A stretch of DNA of 26,739 bases from Bacteroidales bacterium (GCA_900769555.1 CAAGHA010000075.1:1-26739), one strand, 5' to 3'. Positions 7,707-16,215 are shown, counted from the first letter of the stretch. A program made the numbers and translations. The notes: generated by a model not told the origin, from the letters alone.

Positions 7707-9743
7707 ATGGCAAAGAATATATTAGTTTCGGCATTAGGAGCGCAACCTGATATTATTGAGGAGACGGTTGGGTATATAAATTTTAAGGAGGTTGATTTTT
7801 ATGAAAAATTGGTCTCCTTTGAGAGCATACAAACGAGTAGAGAAGAGGCCGTTTTTTCCTCTTTCCCTATTGATGAACTATGGTTTGTTGCAACCGATAG
7901 GGAACATAAAGAAGTGGGGAGCAGAGTTATTAAATCAACTCTTGAAGATTTTGAAAAGATAGAAGAAAGTTGTAGTAAGTACGTGAAACGAATTCGATTG
8001 TTTGCTCTGCAAGGGGTAAGTGATATTACTAATGACGCCGAAGCTTTTCAGTACAGAGACCTGGCCTATCGAGTGATTGCTTATGCAAGGCAGCAATGTG
8101 CCGGCGGAAAATTGTATTTGTCATTGGCGTGCGGACGAAAAACGATGAGTGCAGATTTTCAGGAGGCCGCCTACAGTTTTGGATGCGATGCGCTGATACA
8201 TGTCTTGGGAGATACGAAAGAGTCTGCTTTCCCTTTGAACTTGGGGGCTGTTAAAAAGAATGAGGTTTTGCAGGTGAAAGAACTTTCATTTGGTGATGAC
8301 AAGATTTTGTATTGCAAGCCTGACACAAAATTTTTGACTGATATTCAGAAACAAAAAAGGGATTCGCAACATTTTTATACAACCTATTATTTGAATGAAA
8401 AGGAGACTCGTTCTAACTTTCATATCTTATACACGCTGCCTCCATCAAAAATAGAAGAACTAAAAAAGGACTATATTGGAATAGACCGTTCAAAACAAGA
8501 AGAGGAGTTAGCCTACCTGCAGCGACTACCAAAGTCGGATCTTCATTGCCATCTTGGAGGCGTTTTGTCTGCAGATGAGATGGTGGAGGTGGCAAAGTGT
8601 TATTTGCCATTAATAGAAGAGGAAAGGATTAAAAATGAGAAGTTTAGAATATGGAAGTGTGATTATGATTCGTCTAAAAATATAAAGCAATGGTACTGTG
8701 ATTGCGCAGCTGAATTAGGAGTGCATAAAGGGTTGGTGGCAGCAAGTCTGATTTTGAAATACCAAGAAAAACCGGAAGATTTGCACCGATTGATATTTGG
8801 AGAAAAAACAGATGAAGAGCAATATTGCGGAATAGATATTAAAAATTATGAACCACTTGGTGATTTACAAGGTTCTGCGCTTTTATGTAATGAGGCGGCT
8901 ATCCGAAAAACGGTTCAGATTTTATTGGCAAACTGCAAAAAAGAGAATGTTGCCTATTGGGAAATTCGTTGTTCTCCAATCAATTATCAAACAAAAGAGT
9001 TGTTGGTAAGCAAGGTGTTGAGAACTATTTTTGAAGAGCTTGAAAGAGTGCCAGAGGTGAAATCTTCTGTTATTATGATTGCTTCTCGTCATGGCGGTTA
9101 TGATAAAATTGAGCAAAGTATCGAGTTGGTAAAGCTAATGAAGCGAGAACCTTTGTTTAAGAAATATTTCAGAGGTTTTGACTTGGCAGGAGATGAGAGC
9201 GCAAAGACGCCTAAAGAGGTGCGAGAGCAGTTTTTGGAGATAATGAAAGATTGTTACAACATAACGATACACGCAGGTGAAACTGCCCCGGCAGAGAATA
9301 TTTGGGAGGCGGTATATCATCTAACCGCTGAAAGAATAGGTCATGGATTAAAGTTGATAGAAAAAGAAGACTTAATGATTAAGTTTTTGGAGCGAGGTAT
9401 TGGTATAGAGTTGTGTCCGAGCAGTAATTTCCAGATTGTAGGGTATAAAGATAATTATTTCCCTGCAACACACAACTTGCCTGACTATCCTTTAAAAAAA
9501 TATCTTGATTTGGAGTTGAAAGTTACTGTAAACACGGATAACCCGGGCATATCCGTAACAACTGCAACGCAAGAGTTACACAGGGCGGCAAGGCTGACGA
9601 GAGGCGGATTGTCTAAGTGGGATTTGTTGCAGTTGACGTGCAACGGATTCAGAACCGCATTTTATCCGTATGAGCAAAAGAAACAGTTGATAAGGAGAGT
9701 TGAAGAAAAGATTAGTGAATTGATAAAACAAGATTTGTTATGA
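7707..9743 (+). CDS. cad1: CARF-adenosine deaminase fusion (Cad1/CAAD-type type III CRISPR effector)
   Basis: An N-terminal CARF domain (about 1-245) is fused to an adenosine/AMP deaminase-fold metallohydrolase (about 270-678). CARF marks are ILVSALGAQPDII at 5-17 and LYLSLACGRKTMS at 136-148, the usual cOA-binding loops. The deaminase has a complete metal site: HxH at H280 and H282 in DLHCHLGG, HAGE at 522-525 with H522, IGHG with H546, and NTDNP with D611. Proteins of this architecture (Cad1, also called CAAD) have been reported to bind cOA and deaminate ATP to ITP, halting growth during type III immunity. All catalytic residues are present, so activity is expected. The stop overlaps the start of the Nudix gene by 4 bases (ATGA), so the two are translationally coupled. 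Confidence 0.93.
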   Translation: MAKNILVSALGAQPDIIEETVGYINFKEVDFYEKLVSFESIQTSREEAVFSSFPIDELWFVATDREHKEVGSRVIKSTLEDFEKIEESCSKYVKRIRLFALQGVSDITNDAEAFQYRDLAYRVIAYARQQCAGGKLYLSLACGRKTMSADFQEAAYSFGCDALIHVLGDTKESAFPLNLGAVKKNEVLQVKELSFGDDKILYCKPDTKFLTDIQKQKRDSQHFYTTYYLNEKETRSNFHILYTLPPSKIEELKKDYIGIDRSKQEEELAYLQRLPKSDLHCHLGGVLSADEMVEVAKCYLPLIEEERIKNEKFRIWKCDYDSSKNIKQWYCDCAAELGVHKGLVAASLILKYQEKPEDLHRLIFGEKTDEEQYCGIDIKNYEPLGDLQGSALLCNEAAIRKTVQILLANCKKENVAYWEIRCSPINYQTKELLVSKVLRTIFEELERVPEVKSSVIMIASRHGGYDKIEQSIELVKLMKREPLFKKYFRGFDLAGDESAKTPKEVREQFLEIMKDCYNITIHAGETAPAENIWEAVYHLTAERIGHGLKLIEKEDLMIKFLERGIGIELCPSSNFQIVGYKDNYFPATHNLPDYPLKKYLDLELKVTVNTDNPGISVTTATQELHRAARLTRGGLSKWDLLQLTCNGFRTAFYPYEQKKQLIRRVEEKISELIKQDLL

Positions 9744-10312
9744 AAGATGAAAATGTATTATGTGTACCGGTTGAGCAGATGCGGCAGGCATTTGATTTAA
9801 GTTTGGGCTCATGGCAAATATCCGTAGAGGAATTAAATAGATTGCCGCAATGCTTTGAGAAAAGAGCGTTGCTGGAGCATGATTATTCATATAAGCAACT
9901 GATAGCGTACGCGTTGGTCTTTAACGATAAGGGCAAAGTGTTGACCTATCAGAGATGTGGCAGTGAAAAACGGTTGAATGGGATTTGGTCGGCAGGCATT
10001 GGAGGGCATGTGACGGATGAAGATAGACAGATAACACCTTATAACACATTGTTACAGGGATTGAAGCGAGAGTTTAGCGAGGAGATAGGATTGGAGTTGC
10101 AAGATGGAGATGTGGAGTTGTTAGGAATGATTAACGAAGAGGAAACTGAGGTAGGACATTGTCATACCGGAGTAGTTTTTCGAGTGAATGTAGCATCAGA
10201 ACAGATGAGATTTGATAAAGAAATAGGTTTGCCCCAGTGGAAAAATACGGAAGAGTTAGATTTAGAGAAATTTGAGTTATGGTCCGGGTTGGCATTGAGG
10301 TTGGTAAAATAG
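9740..10312 (+). CDS. Nudix hydrolase coupled to Cad1
   Basis: A 190-residue Nudix-fold pyrophosphohydrolase. The second half of the Nudix box, REFSEEIGL at 110-118, is intact and supplies the metal-binding glutamates. It is preceded by SAGIGGH (84-90) and a longer loop than the canonical G-x5-E spacing, as in some MutT-like subfamilies. A variable N-terminal part of about 50 residues precedes the fold. Because the start overlaps the cad1 stop by 4 bases, the natural substrate is likely linked to Cad1 output, for example ITP or another inosine or adenosine nucleotide. That link is inference from gene order. No CARF domain is seen, so control would be through substrate supply. Confidence 0.88.
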   Translation: MKDENVLCVPVEQMRQAFDLSLGSWQISVEELNRLPQCFEKRALLEHDYSYKQLIAYALVFNDKGKVLTYQRCGSEKRLNGIWSAGIGGHVTDEDRQITPYNTLLQGLKREFSEEIGLELQDGDVELLGMINEEETEVGHCHTGVVFRVNVASEQMRFDKEIGLPQWKNTEELDLEKFELWSGLALRLVK

Positions 10313-10322
10313 GAAGGAGAAT

Positions 10323-11411
10323 ATGACGCAATATCAAATAATAAATACATGTAGTACAAGTGTTTTAACCAACGCAGTACAAAATAATAACTCTTTGCGT
10401 GACTTGTTGGTAAAGTGGGGAAATGCAAAAAACGAGGCAGAGATTCCTAAAGAAGAATATTCTTTAATCGTTAAACATTGGGAAACACAGATTGATTTAT
10501 GGACAAACTATGATACCATTGTTGCAAAACAAAAATCAGCAGAATTAAATAGTTTGATGACGTGGCAAGAATTAAGGAATGTGAATACTTGTCAATGTTT
10601 TTGTTATTTAATTCATACTGATACAGTTTTGGGTCAAATGTCTGCTCAATTAGTTGAAGAATGGATGAAAAAACAGGGATTTCAAGGGGTCACTTTAGTC
10701 CCTATTTTAAATTTAAGTACTGCAACTATAGACTCTTTTGAAGCAGGATTATCGTATTTTGCGAAGTGGGCTTTTGAGACGGTGATAAAATCTAAGGATT
10801 TAAGATATATTTTTAATATTGCAGGAGGTTTTAAGTCGGTTTCAGGATTTGCTCAGCTATTAGGACAATTTTTAGCAGATGAAACTATTTATATATTTGA
10901 AGGAGGAAATAATATACTTTCAATTCCTAAATTGCCTATTGAGTGGAAGGAAATAGCCTCTATACAAGAGTTTTTTGATGATTATCGTAGAGTTTCCTTG
11001 GGATTACCTTTGGTTTCATACGAACATTTAAACCCATTATGGGTAAAAAACGGAATATTTTCGCCATGGGGGCAGTTGGCATGGGAAAATGCAAAGCAGA
11101 CACTATATGAAAGAGAAGTTTATTCTTTTGTATGTGACGATGTTAAAGAAGGAACAACCTTTAGAAAATCATTAGAAGGGTTAGACAAAGTTAGAATAAA
11201 GTATATTAATGAAAGATTGGATGATTTGTTTACTTATATGATTAGTGGGAGACAAAGTAATATAAAACGGTTGGACTATAAAAAATTAAAAGGCAAACAT
11301 GAGTGTTCGCATGAATGTGATGCATGGTCTGACCAAGATGCAAAAAGATTATTTTGTAATGAGAGAGATGGAAAGATAGTTGTTGAATTTTTAGGAAATG
11401 CTTTACATTAG
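10323..11411 (+). CDS. CARF-RelE fusion mRNA interferase (Cami1-type)
   Basis: Residues 1-205 form a CARF domain of the APE2256/TIGR02619 type, with IINTCSTSVLTN at 6-17 and FNIAGGFKSVSGFAQLLG at 164-181 (the glycine-rich cOA-binding loop). After a helical linker, residues about 265-362 resemble a RelE-type toxin: helices FRKSLEGLDKVRIKYINERL and LDDLF, then YKKLKG (319-324), AKRLFCNERDGKIVVEFLG (340-358) and a terminal H. In Cami1 proteins a CARF-RelE fusion cuts ribosome-bound mRNA after cOA binding. The warhead call rests on pattern, since RelE sequences diverge strongly; CARF is clear. It starts 10 bases after the Nudix gene and ends 5 bases before the next CARF gene. Confidence 0.78.
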   Translation: MTQYQIINTCSTSVLTNAVQNNNSLRDLLVKWGNAKNEAEIPKEEYSLIVKHWETQIDLWTNYDTIVAKQKSAELNSLMTWQELRNVNTCQCFCYLIHTDTVLGQMSAQLVEEWMKKQGFQGVTLVPILNLSTATIDSFEAGLSYFAKWAFETVIKSKDLRYIFNIAGGFKSVSGFAQLLGQFLADETIYIFEGGNNILSIPKLPIEWKEIASIQEFFDDYRRVSLGLPLVSYEHLNPLWVKNGIFSPWGQLAWENAKQTLYEREVYSFVCDDVKEGTTFRKSLEGLDKVRIKYINERLDDLFTYMISGRQSNIKRLDYKKLKGKHECSHECDAWSDQDAKRLFCNERDGKIVVEFLGNALH

Positions 11412-11416
11412 AAGTT

Positions 11417-12445
11417 ATGAAAAGAATATTGATATCCGTATTAAGCGATTATTTGCAGCCTAATTTTTTGTTGATCAAAGAATTAGAGGGGGAATATGAT
11501 GAACTGATTTTTATTACTACAGAAATAATGGAGAGTAAAAATAAAAAGAAGTCATATTGGTTAAGTAAGGCATTGAAATTGGGAAATGAAGTAGGGAAGA
11601 TAGTCGTGGAAGAAGATGATTATGAAGCCGTTGTTGAGGCTTTAGATAAAGAACAGTTTTCATCCGAGAATCAATACATAGTAAACTTGACAGGAGGAAC
11701 AAAGGTTATGTCGATAGCTGTCCACGATTATTTTTCAAAATTTAATCCAAAGTTTTATTATGTTCCAATAGGAAAAAATGAGATTAAAAGTTTTAATTCC
11801 AAAGAAGAGGGTATTCCTTTGAAGTATAGGATGAATCTTGTAGAATATTTTACTTTGTATGGATTAAGTTATAAGTGTGATAATAGTTTAATTTATAAGG
11901 AAGAACATTCAAAAAATCTGTTTGGACGATTTAAAAATGTTAATTTTAACAGAAGCAAGATCGCAGAATTAGCCAATGCACAAAGTTTGAATAAGGCATT
12001 AGACAAAAGATATTATGGCGGAACTTGGTTTGAGGAGTATGCTTATAGTCGTCTGAAAGAGGAGCTTGGATTAAATGATGGGCAAATTTGCAAAAGTGCA
12101 AAAATATTCAGAGAGACCTCAACAGAGAATGACAATGAGATTGATGTAATGTTTGTGAAAGACAATTTACTCCATATATTTGAATGTAAGGTAACAATGT
12201 CAGGAGTGGGACCTAATAAAAGCTCTTCTCAGTCGATAGAGTCTGTTTTATATAAATTGGCAGCCGTGTCAAAAGATTTTGGATTGCGAGTAAATTCCTA
12301 TTTGTTGACGTTGCAAAAGATAAAGAATAATTTGAGTAATTTCAGTGAAAAGAGGTTGGAATCGTTGGAAAAAAGGAAAAACATACTTGGTATCAAAGCA
12401 ATTTTAGATAGTTCAGATTTAAAAAAAGAAAAATTAAATATATAA
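11417..12445 (+). CDS. CARF-PD-(D/E)XK nuclease (Card1/Can2-like)
   Basis: The N-terminal CARF domain (1 to about 145) carries ILISVLSDYLQPN at 4-16 and VNLTGGTKVMSIA at 89-101. The C-terminal PD-(D/E)XK domain has GTWFEEYAYSRL (202-213), NEIDVMF with D243, and FECKV with E256 and K258, giving a complete D-ExK active site. This matches DUF1887-type Card1/Can2 proteins, which nick or degrade DNA and/or RNA when bound to cyclic tetra-adenylate. The length of 342 residues is within the family range. Gaps to neighbours are 5 and 4 bases. Which of DNA or RNA is cut cannot be told from sequence. Confidence 0.88.
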   Translation: MKRILISVLSDYLQPNFLLIKELEGEYDELIFITTEIMESKNKKKSYWLSKALKLGNEVGKIVVEEDDYEAVVEALDKEQFSSENQYIVNLTGGTKVMSIAVHDYFSKFNPKFYYVPIGKNEIKSFNSKEEGIPLKYRMNLVEYFTLYGLSYKCDNSLIYKEEHSKNLFGRFKNVNFNRSKIAELANAQSLNKALDKRYYGGTWFEEYAYSRLKEELGLNDGQICKSAKIFRETSTENDNEIDVMFVKDNLLHIFECKVTMSGVGPNKSSSQSIESVLYKLAAVSKDFGLRVNSYLLTLQKIKNNLSNFSEKRLESLEKRKNILGIKAILDSSDLKKEKLNI

Positions 12446-12449
12446 GATT

Positions 12450-13748
12450 ATGGCAAGAAAAGTGTTTATATCGTTCTTAGGAACTAATAACTATTTGCAA
12501 ACGTATTATGAACTAAATGGAATTAAAAGTGCTCCTGTCCGTTTTATCCAAGAAGCATTAACAGATTATATTTGTAATGACTGGTCAGAAAATGATAAAA
12601 TTTTGATCTTTTATACAAAAGATTCCAAAGAAGCTAATTGGGAGGATAATGGACAAGAAAGAGCTGAATCTGAAATTGAAAAAATTGGACTTAAGTCGAT
12701 TCTTTCGGAGAAACCTTTTTCAAGTATTGTAGAAGGAGTTTGGATAGAAGAAGGCTTTTCTGAGAAAGAAATTTGGTCTATTTTTGATGTTGTATATCAA
12801 AATTTGGAGAACGATGATGAAATCTATTTTGATGTTACTCATGCATTCCGTTCAATACCGATGTTTTCTACTGTGCTTTTCAGCTTTGCGAATTTGATGA
12901 AGGGAACTAAATTGAAAACTGTTCATTATGGAGCTTTTGAGAAGTTAGGTCCTGCATATAAGGTGAAAAATATTCCATTAGAAGAACGAGTTGCCCCAGT
13001 AATAGATCTTACAAGTATTATAGAATTGCAAGGGTTGACTCAAATAGCTAGTGGCTTTGTTGATTATGGCAAAATCGGTAAAATCGGTTCTATGTTGAGT
13101 ATTCCGGAGTTTTCGAATAATACTTTGAAACAAGCGGTTCAAAGATTAAAGCTTGAAATAGAGAATCTGGAAACATATATTGTTACAAATAGAATTTCAA
13201 AAATAATAGAGGGAAAGTTTGTTGATAATATAACAAATCAAATTAAGCAATTAAAAAAATCGGAAACGTTAAGTCATCCGGAAATAGAAATTTTGGATAA
13301 GTTGATGAGCCGTATTGCAAAATTTTCTCTAAATTCGGAAGATAATGTTCAAGCTGCAATTGATTGGGCATACGAATTTGATATGTTACCTCAAGCTTAC
13401 ACATTGGCTCAAGAATACATAATATCTCTCGTAAGTCAAAAATATGAAGCAAAATTAGTAAGTTGGGGGGAATTAAAAGTTAGAAAATTTATAAGTGCTA
13501 TTTTGGGAATAAAAGAAGAAAATGTTCTGTTAAATAAGTTTGAAGATATATTAGCGGACAATATAGATTTAACAGTAGAGTTTTTAAGTGATTCTATGAT
13601 TGTTGAAATTAGAAAATTTTTCATTCGTTTAGCAGGAAATCGTAATATTCTCAACCATGCTAAGAAATGTGATAAAACAATTGATAAGTTCAAATCTGAA
13701 TTTACAGTAGATTTTAACGAATGCATTAAAACAATATCATCATGCTAA
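12450..13748 (+). CDS. csx1: CARF-HEPN ribonuclease, Csx1/TM1812 (TIGR02221) type
   Basis: The N terminus KVFISFLGTNNY (4-15) and the signature DVTHAFRSIPMFS (128-140) identify the TM1812/TIGR02221 branch of Csx1-like CARF proteins. The C-terminal HEPN domain has the catalytic RxxxxH motif as RNILNH, R398 to H403. Members are cOA-activated, non-specific RNases working as dimers or hexamers. The length of 432 residues is normal and no damage is seen. The stop overlaps the next gene's start by 7 bases. Confidence 0.9.
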   Translation: MARKVFISFLGTNNYLQTYYELNGIKSAPVRFIQEALTDYICNDWSENDKILIFYTKDSKEANWEDNGQERAESEIEKIGLKSILSEKPFSSIVEGVWIEEGFSEKEIWSIFDVVYQNLENDDEIYFDVTHAFRSIPMFSTVLFSFANLMKGTKLKTVHYGAFEKLGPAYKVKNIPLEERVAPVIDLTSIIELQGLTQIASGFVDYGKIGKIGSMLSIPEFSNNTLKQAVQRLKLEIENLETYIVTNRISKIIEGKFVDNITNQIKQLKKSETLSHPEIEILDKLMSRIAKFSLNSEDNVQAAIDWAYEFDMLPQAYTLAQEYIISLVSQKYEAKLVSWGELKVRKFISAILGIKEENVLLNKFEDILADNIDLTVEFLSDSMIVEIRKFFIRLAGNRNILNHAKKCDKTIDKFKSEFTVDFNECIKTISSC

Positions 13749-14106
13749 TCAATCTAACCAACCACCCATCCTCTCGATGGTGTGAAAAACAAAAGTCAGT
13801 CGCAGAGTCTGAATATGGCGAAATAGTAGATATGCCGTTTCCTATAATCGATGAGGCCGGCGACGAAAAGTATATTGCGACTTTGGCTGATGAGTATTTG
13901 AAGAAAATAGTAACATCGTCCAACTCATATCCTTTTGTAGTGCATATAATGGGAGAACAGACTTTCTCGTATGCATTGATTAAAAGACTTAGAGATAAGG
14001 AATTACTTGTGTGGCTTCTACTACTAAACGAATTGTAAAGGAGGAAGAGTCGGGACGGAAGACAGAGGTGATTTTTCAGTTTGAAAGGTTTAGAGCTTAT
14101 GAGTAA
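13742..14106 (+). pseudogene. Small CRISPR-linked alpha/beta protein, split by a frameshift near 14000
   Basis: The first frame gives 86 plausible residues: MLINLTNHPSSRW, then YGEIVDMPFP and VVHIMGEQTFSYALIKRLRDK. It then runs into a nonsense tail ending at 14038. Shifting by one base at about 14000 restores a continuous product: GITCVASTTKRIVKEEESG, then EVIFQFERFRAYE, stop TAA at 14104-14106, 121 residues in all. The restored stop overlaps the next ATG (14099), as expected in a compact operon. I recognise the pattern as a small protein seen in Bacteroidetes but cannot assign a family. By size, alpha/beta look and position after CARF effectors, a ring nuclease or cOA-binding attenuator is one possibility, which is inference only. 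Confidence 0.7.
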
Positions 14107-15589
14107 AAAAGAGAAAACAATAGTATTGACTCCGCATCAACAGAGTGCATTTGAAAAAATGGTTGATTTTATTCGGTCGAAAGATGCGAAGATTTTTATC
14201 CTTAAAGGGTATGCCGGAACTGGAAAAACAACCATGATGAAGTGTCTTATCGAGGAGTTAAGAAGACGTAATGAGTCGTTTCAGTTATTGGCTTCTACCG
14301 GACGAGCAGCGAAGATTCTAACTAATATTTCCGGCTGTGAGGCAAAAACAATACATAGTTGCATTTATAAGTTCTCTGATTTTAATCAAGACTTGGATGA
14401 ACTTGTTCACAAAGAGAAAAAGAATATGGATAGTACCGGTCAATTACTCGTTGATTTTGAGTTGGGGAGTTTTGACGAGGAAACCTATTATTTGGTGGAT
14501 GAGTCTTCGATGATATCTGATAAGGAAGATACGAGTGAGCAACAAGCACGTTTTGGTAGTGGAAAATTGCTCTCGGATTTGTTGGATTACAATCCTAGCG
14601 GAAAATTTATTTTCATCGGTGATGCTTGTCAGTTACCACCTATTACTCAGCCCTTTTCTCCCGCATTATCCCCGGCTTATTTGAGGGAGAACTTTTCTAT
14701 CGAAGTTGATGAGTGCGAGTTGACGGAGGTGATGCGTCAAGATAAAGGAAATGACATTGTTCGGCCGGCAGAGAAAGTTCGCAACCTCTATTTTAACCCA
14801 CCGGCAATAAAATGGGCAAAATTCCCGTTGAGAAATCATAAGAATATTCATCTTTTAAGAAACTAGGCAGAACTATATAGTGCCTATATCGAGAGAACAA
14901 AAAAGGTAGGTTATGAGAATTCTACCTTGATATGTTATTCCAACAGACAATGTAGCGAGTTGACTAAATTTCTGCGTCCTGCGTTTGGTCTGAATATGCC
15001 AACTTTGTCAAAGGGTGATTTATTGTTGGTTACGCAAAATAATTTGATAAGCGGTTTGTTGAATGGCGATTTGGTGGAGGTAGAGGAGATTGGACGCAGA
15101 GAGAAACGTGCCGGACTAACATTTTTATATGTTTCGGTAAAAGAACTGCAAAGCCGGAAAGTTTATTCGCAATATTTGATAGAAGAGATCCTTTATACGA
15201 ATAGGACTAATCTTTCTCAGGAGCAACAAAAAACGTTGTTCATCGATTATTATTATCGAATGAAGGAAAAATTTGATGCGAGAAACTCAAAGTCAAAACA
15301 AGCCGGTCGGCCGTCTAATCAAGAGGAGGAAAAAAAACAAAAAATTCAAAATACAGAAGAATTTAAAGAAGGTCTGCAAAAAGATTCTTATTTGAATGCA
15401 TTGAGAGCTGTATATGGTTTTGCTTTGACGTGCCATAAGTCGCAAGGAGGGGAGTGGGATTATGTCTATTTGGATATTCCGAGGTACTTTCCTCAAGAAG
15501 CAAAACCGTATGTTTATCAATGGATATATACAGCCATGACAAGAGCGAAGAAGGAGTTGTATATTGTGGACGACTTTTGGGTAGTTTAA
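14099..15589 (+). pseudogene. RecD/Pif1-like DNA helicase interrupted by an in-frame amber codon
   Basis: A superfamily 1B helicase of about 496 residues. The first part has Walker A GYAGTGKTT (37-45), LLASTGRAAK, the DEAD-box-like YYLVDESSMISD, motif III FIGDACQLPP and motif IV ELTEVMRQ. TAG at 14864-14866 stops it after 255 residues. Translation in the same frame continues with AELYSAYIERTKK, CYSNRQC, the late motif ALTCHKSQGGEWDYVYLD and YTAMTRAKKELYIVDD to the stop at 15587-15589. A single C-to-T change (CAG to TAG) explains it. TAG is a genuine stop for several neighbours (csm1, csm3, the Nudix and CARF-RelE genes), so recoding is unlikely. ATG 14099 is preferred over a TTG at 14081. Similar helicases are common in Bacteroidales genomes, so a CRISPR role is not assured. 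Confidence 0.85.
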
Positions 15590-15629
15590 TCAAGCCGGTT
15601 TAAAGAATAATTTCCTTAGTAATAAAAAA

Positions 15630-15676
15630 ACGTCAGAATATGCAACAGTGAAACCTTACTCTGCATATTCTGACGT
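15630..15676. terminator. Bidirectional terminator between helicase and DUF2582 gene
   Basis: A perfect 15-bp stem pairs ACGTCAGAATATGCA (15630-15644) with its complement at 15662-15676, around a 17-base loop. On the minus strand the stem is followed by a run of seven T (complement of 15624-15630). On the plus strand it is followed by AATAATTCTT. It lies between convergent genes and can serve both. Confidence 0.85.
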
Positions 15677-15708
15677 AATAATTCTTAAACAAGTAATGTA
15701 ACCCTTAA

Positions 15709-15909
15709 TTACTTGCAACCATAGAAGACATTATCCTCATTCTCACGGCAGTAAACCGCATTTTCTCTGAATAACCAGCCTAAAGCAAGGTACAACTCCT
15801 CGTTTTTAGCCTTTAAACCTTTTTTAATTTGAGCGAAAGTCATCTCGCCATTTTCATTTAAAAGTCTCCAAACTTTTCCGGCGTTTTCGCCAATTGAATT
15901 TTGCATCAT
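15709..15909 (-). CDS. Small winged-helix DUF2582 protein
   Basis: A 66-residue protein matching the DUF2582 family (PF10771) of single winged-helix domains common in Bacteroidetes. Seen are GENAGKVWRLLNENGEMTFAQIKKGL, then the recognition-helix segment ELYLALGWLFRENAVYCRE and a beta hairpin wing. It may bind DNA or protein; the family function is not established. It is convergent with the helicase and divergent from mnmE, so it marks a return to ordinary chromosome after the CRISPR cassette. Confidence 0.88.
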   Translation of the reverse strand: MMQNSIGENAGKVWRLLNENGEMTFAQIKKGLKAKNEELYLALGWLFRENAVYCRENEDNVFYGCK

Positions 15910-15944
15910 GAATCCGTATTTTTTTTGGTTTTTAATATTTATAG

Positions 15945-15952
15945 CAAAGGTA
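15945..15952 (-). promoter_or_regulatory. Likely -7 element for the DUF2582 gene
   Basis: On the minus strand the sequence reads TACCTTTG, a match to TAnnTTTG, 35 bases upstream of the ATG at 15909. A -33 box is not evident. The 306-bp gap between this gene and mnmE is otherwise AT-rich, with no further gene. Confidence 0.5.
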
Positions 15953-16108
15953 AAATATTTGATTGAGTAAAAAAAATGTTCTTATTTATTTTGTTATTTT
16001 ATTGATTTTTATTGATTGTTTTTACTCTTTTTTACAATAGTTGTGTAAATTTTCTACATTTTATTTCGAAAAAAATCTACATTTCTATAATAATTCAAAA
16101 CTGCTTCT

Positions 16109-16116
16109 TATTTTTG
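16109..16116 (+). promoter_or_regulatory. Likely -7 element for mnmE
   Basis: TATTTTTG matches TAnnTTTG and lies 99 bases before the mnmE ATG, leaving a moderately long leader. An AAAGGAA ribosome-binding-like site at 16202-16208 supports the ATG at 16216. Confidence 0.45.
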
Positions 16117-16215
16117 CATAAACAAATAAATCATTGATTTTGTTCAAACAATTTATTTTGCAAAGTTGTCATTAGAAGTTGTTAAGAAAAAGTTTGACAT
16201 AAAAGGAAATTATCT

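Noticed and set aside
7516..7725. Alternative 69-residue ORF overlapping the small hypothetical gene and cad1
   Set aside because: Its Cys/Trp-rich translation looks non-biological, it overlaps the cad1 start, and it is a frame shadow of 7388-7687.
13990..14010. Programmed -1 frameshifting in the small gene
   Set aside because: No canonical slippery heptamer or downstream pseudoknot is evident at the shift point. A single-base deletion or error is simpler.
14864..14866. Amber codon read through by recoding
   Set aside because: TAG is used as the true stop of csm1, csm3, the Nudix and the CARF-RelE genes in the same region.
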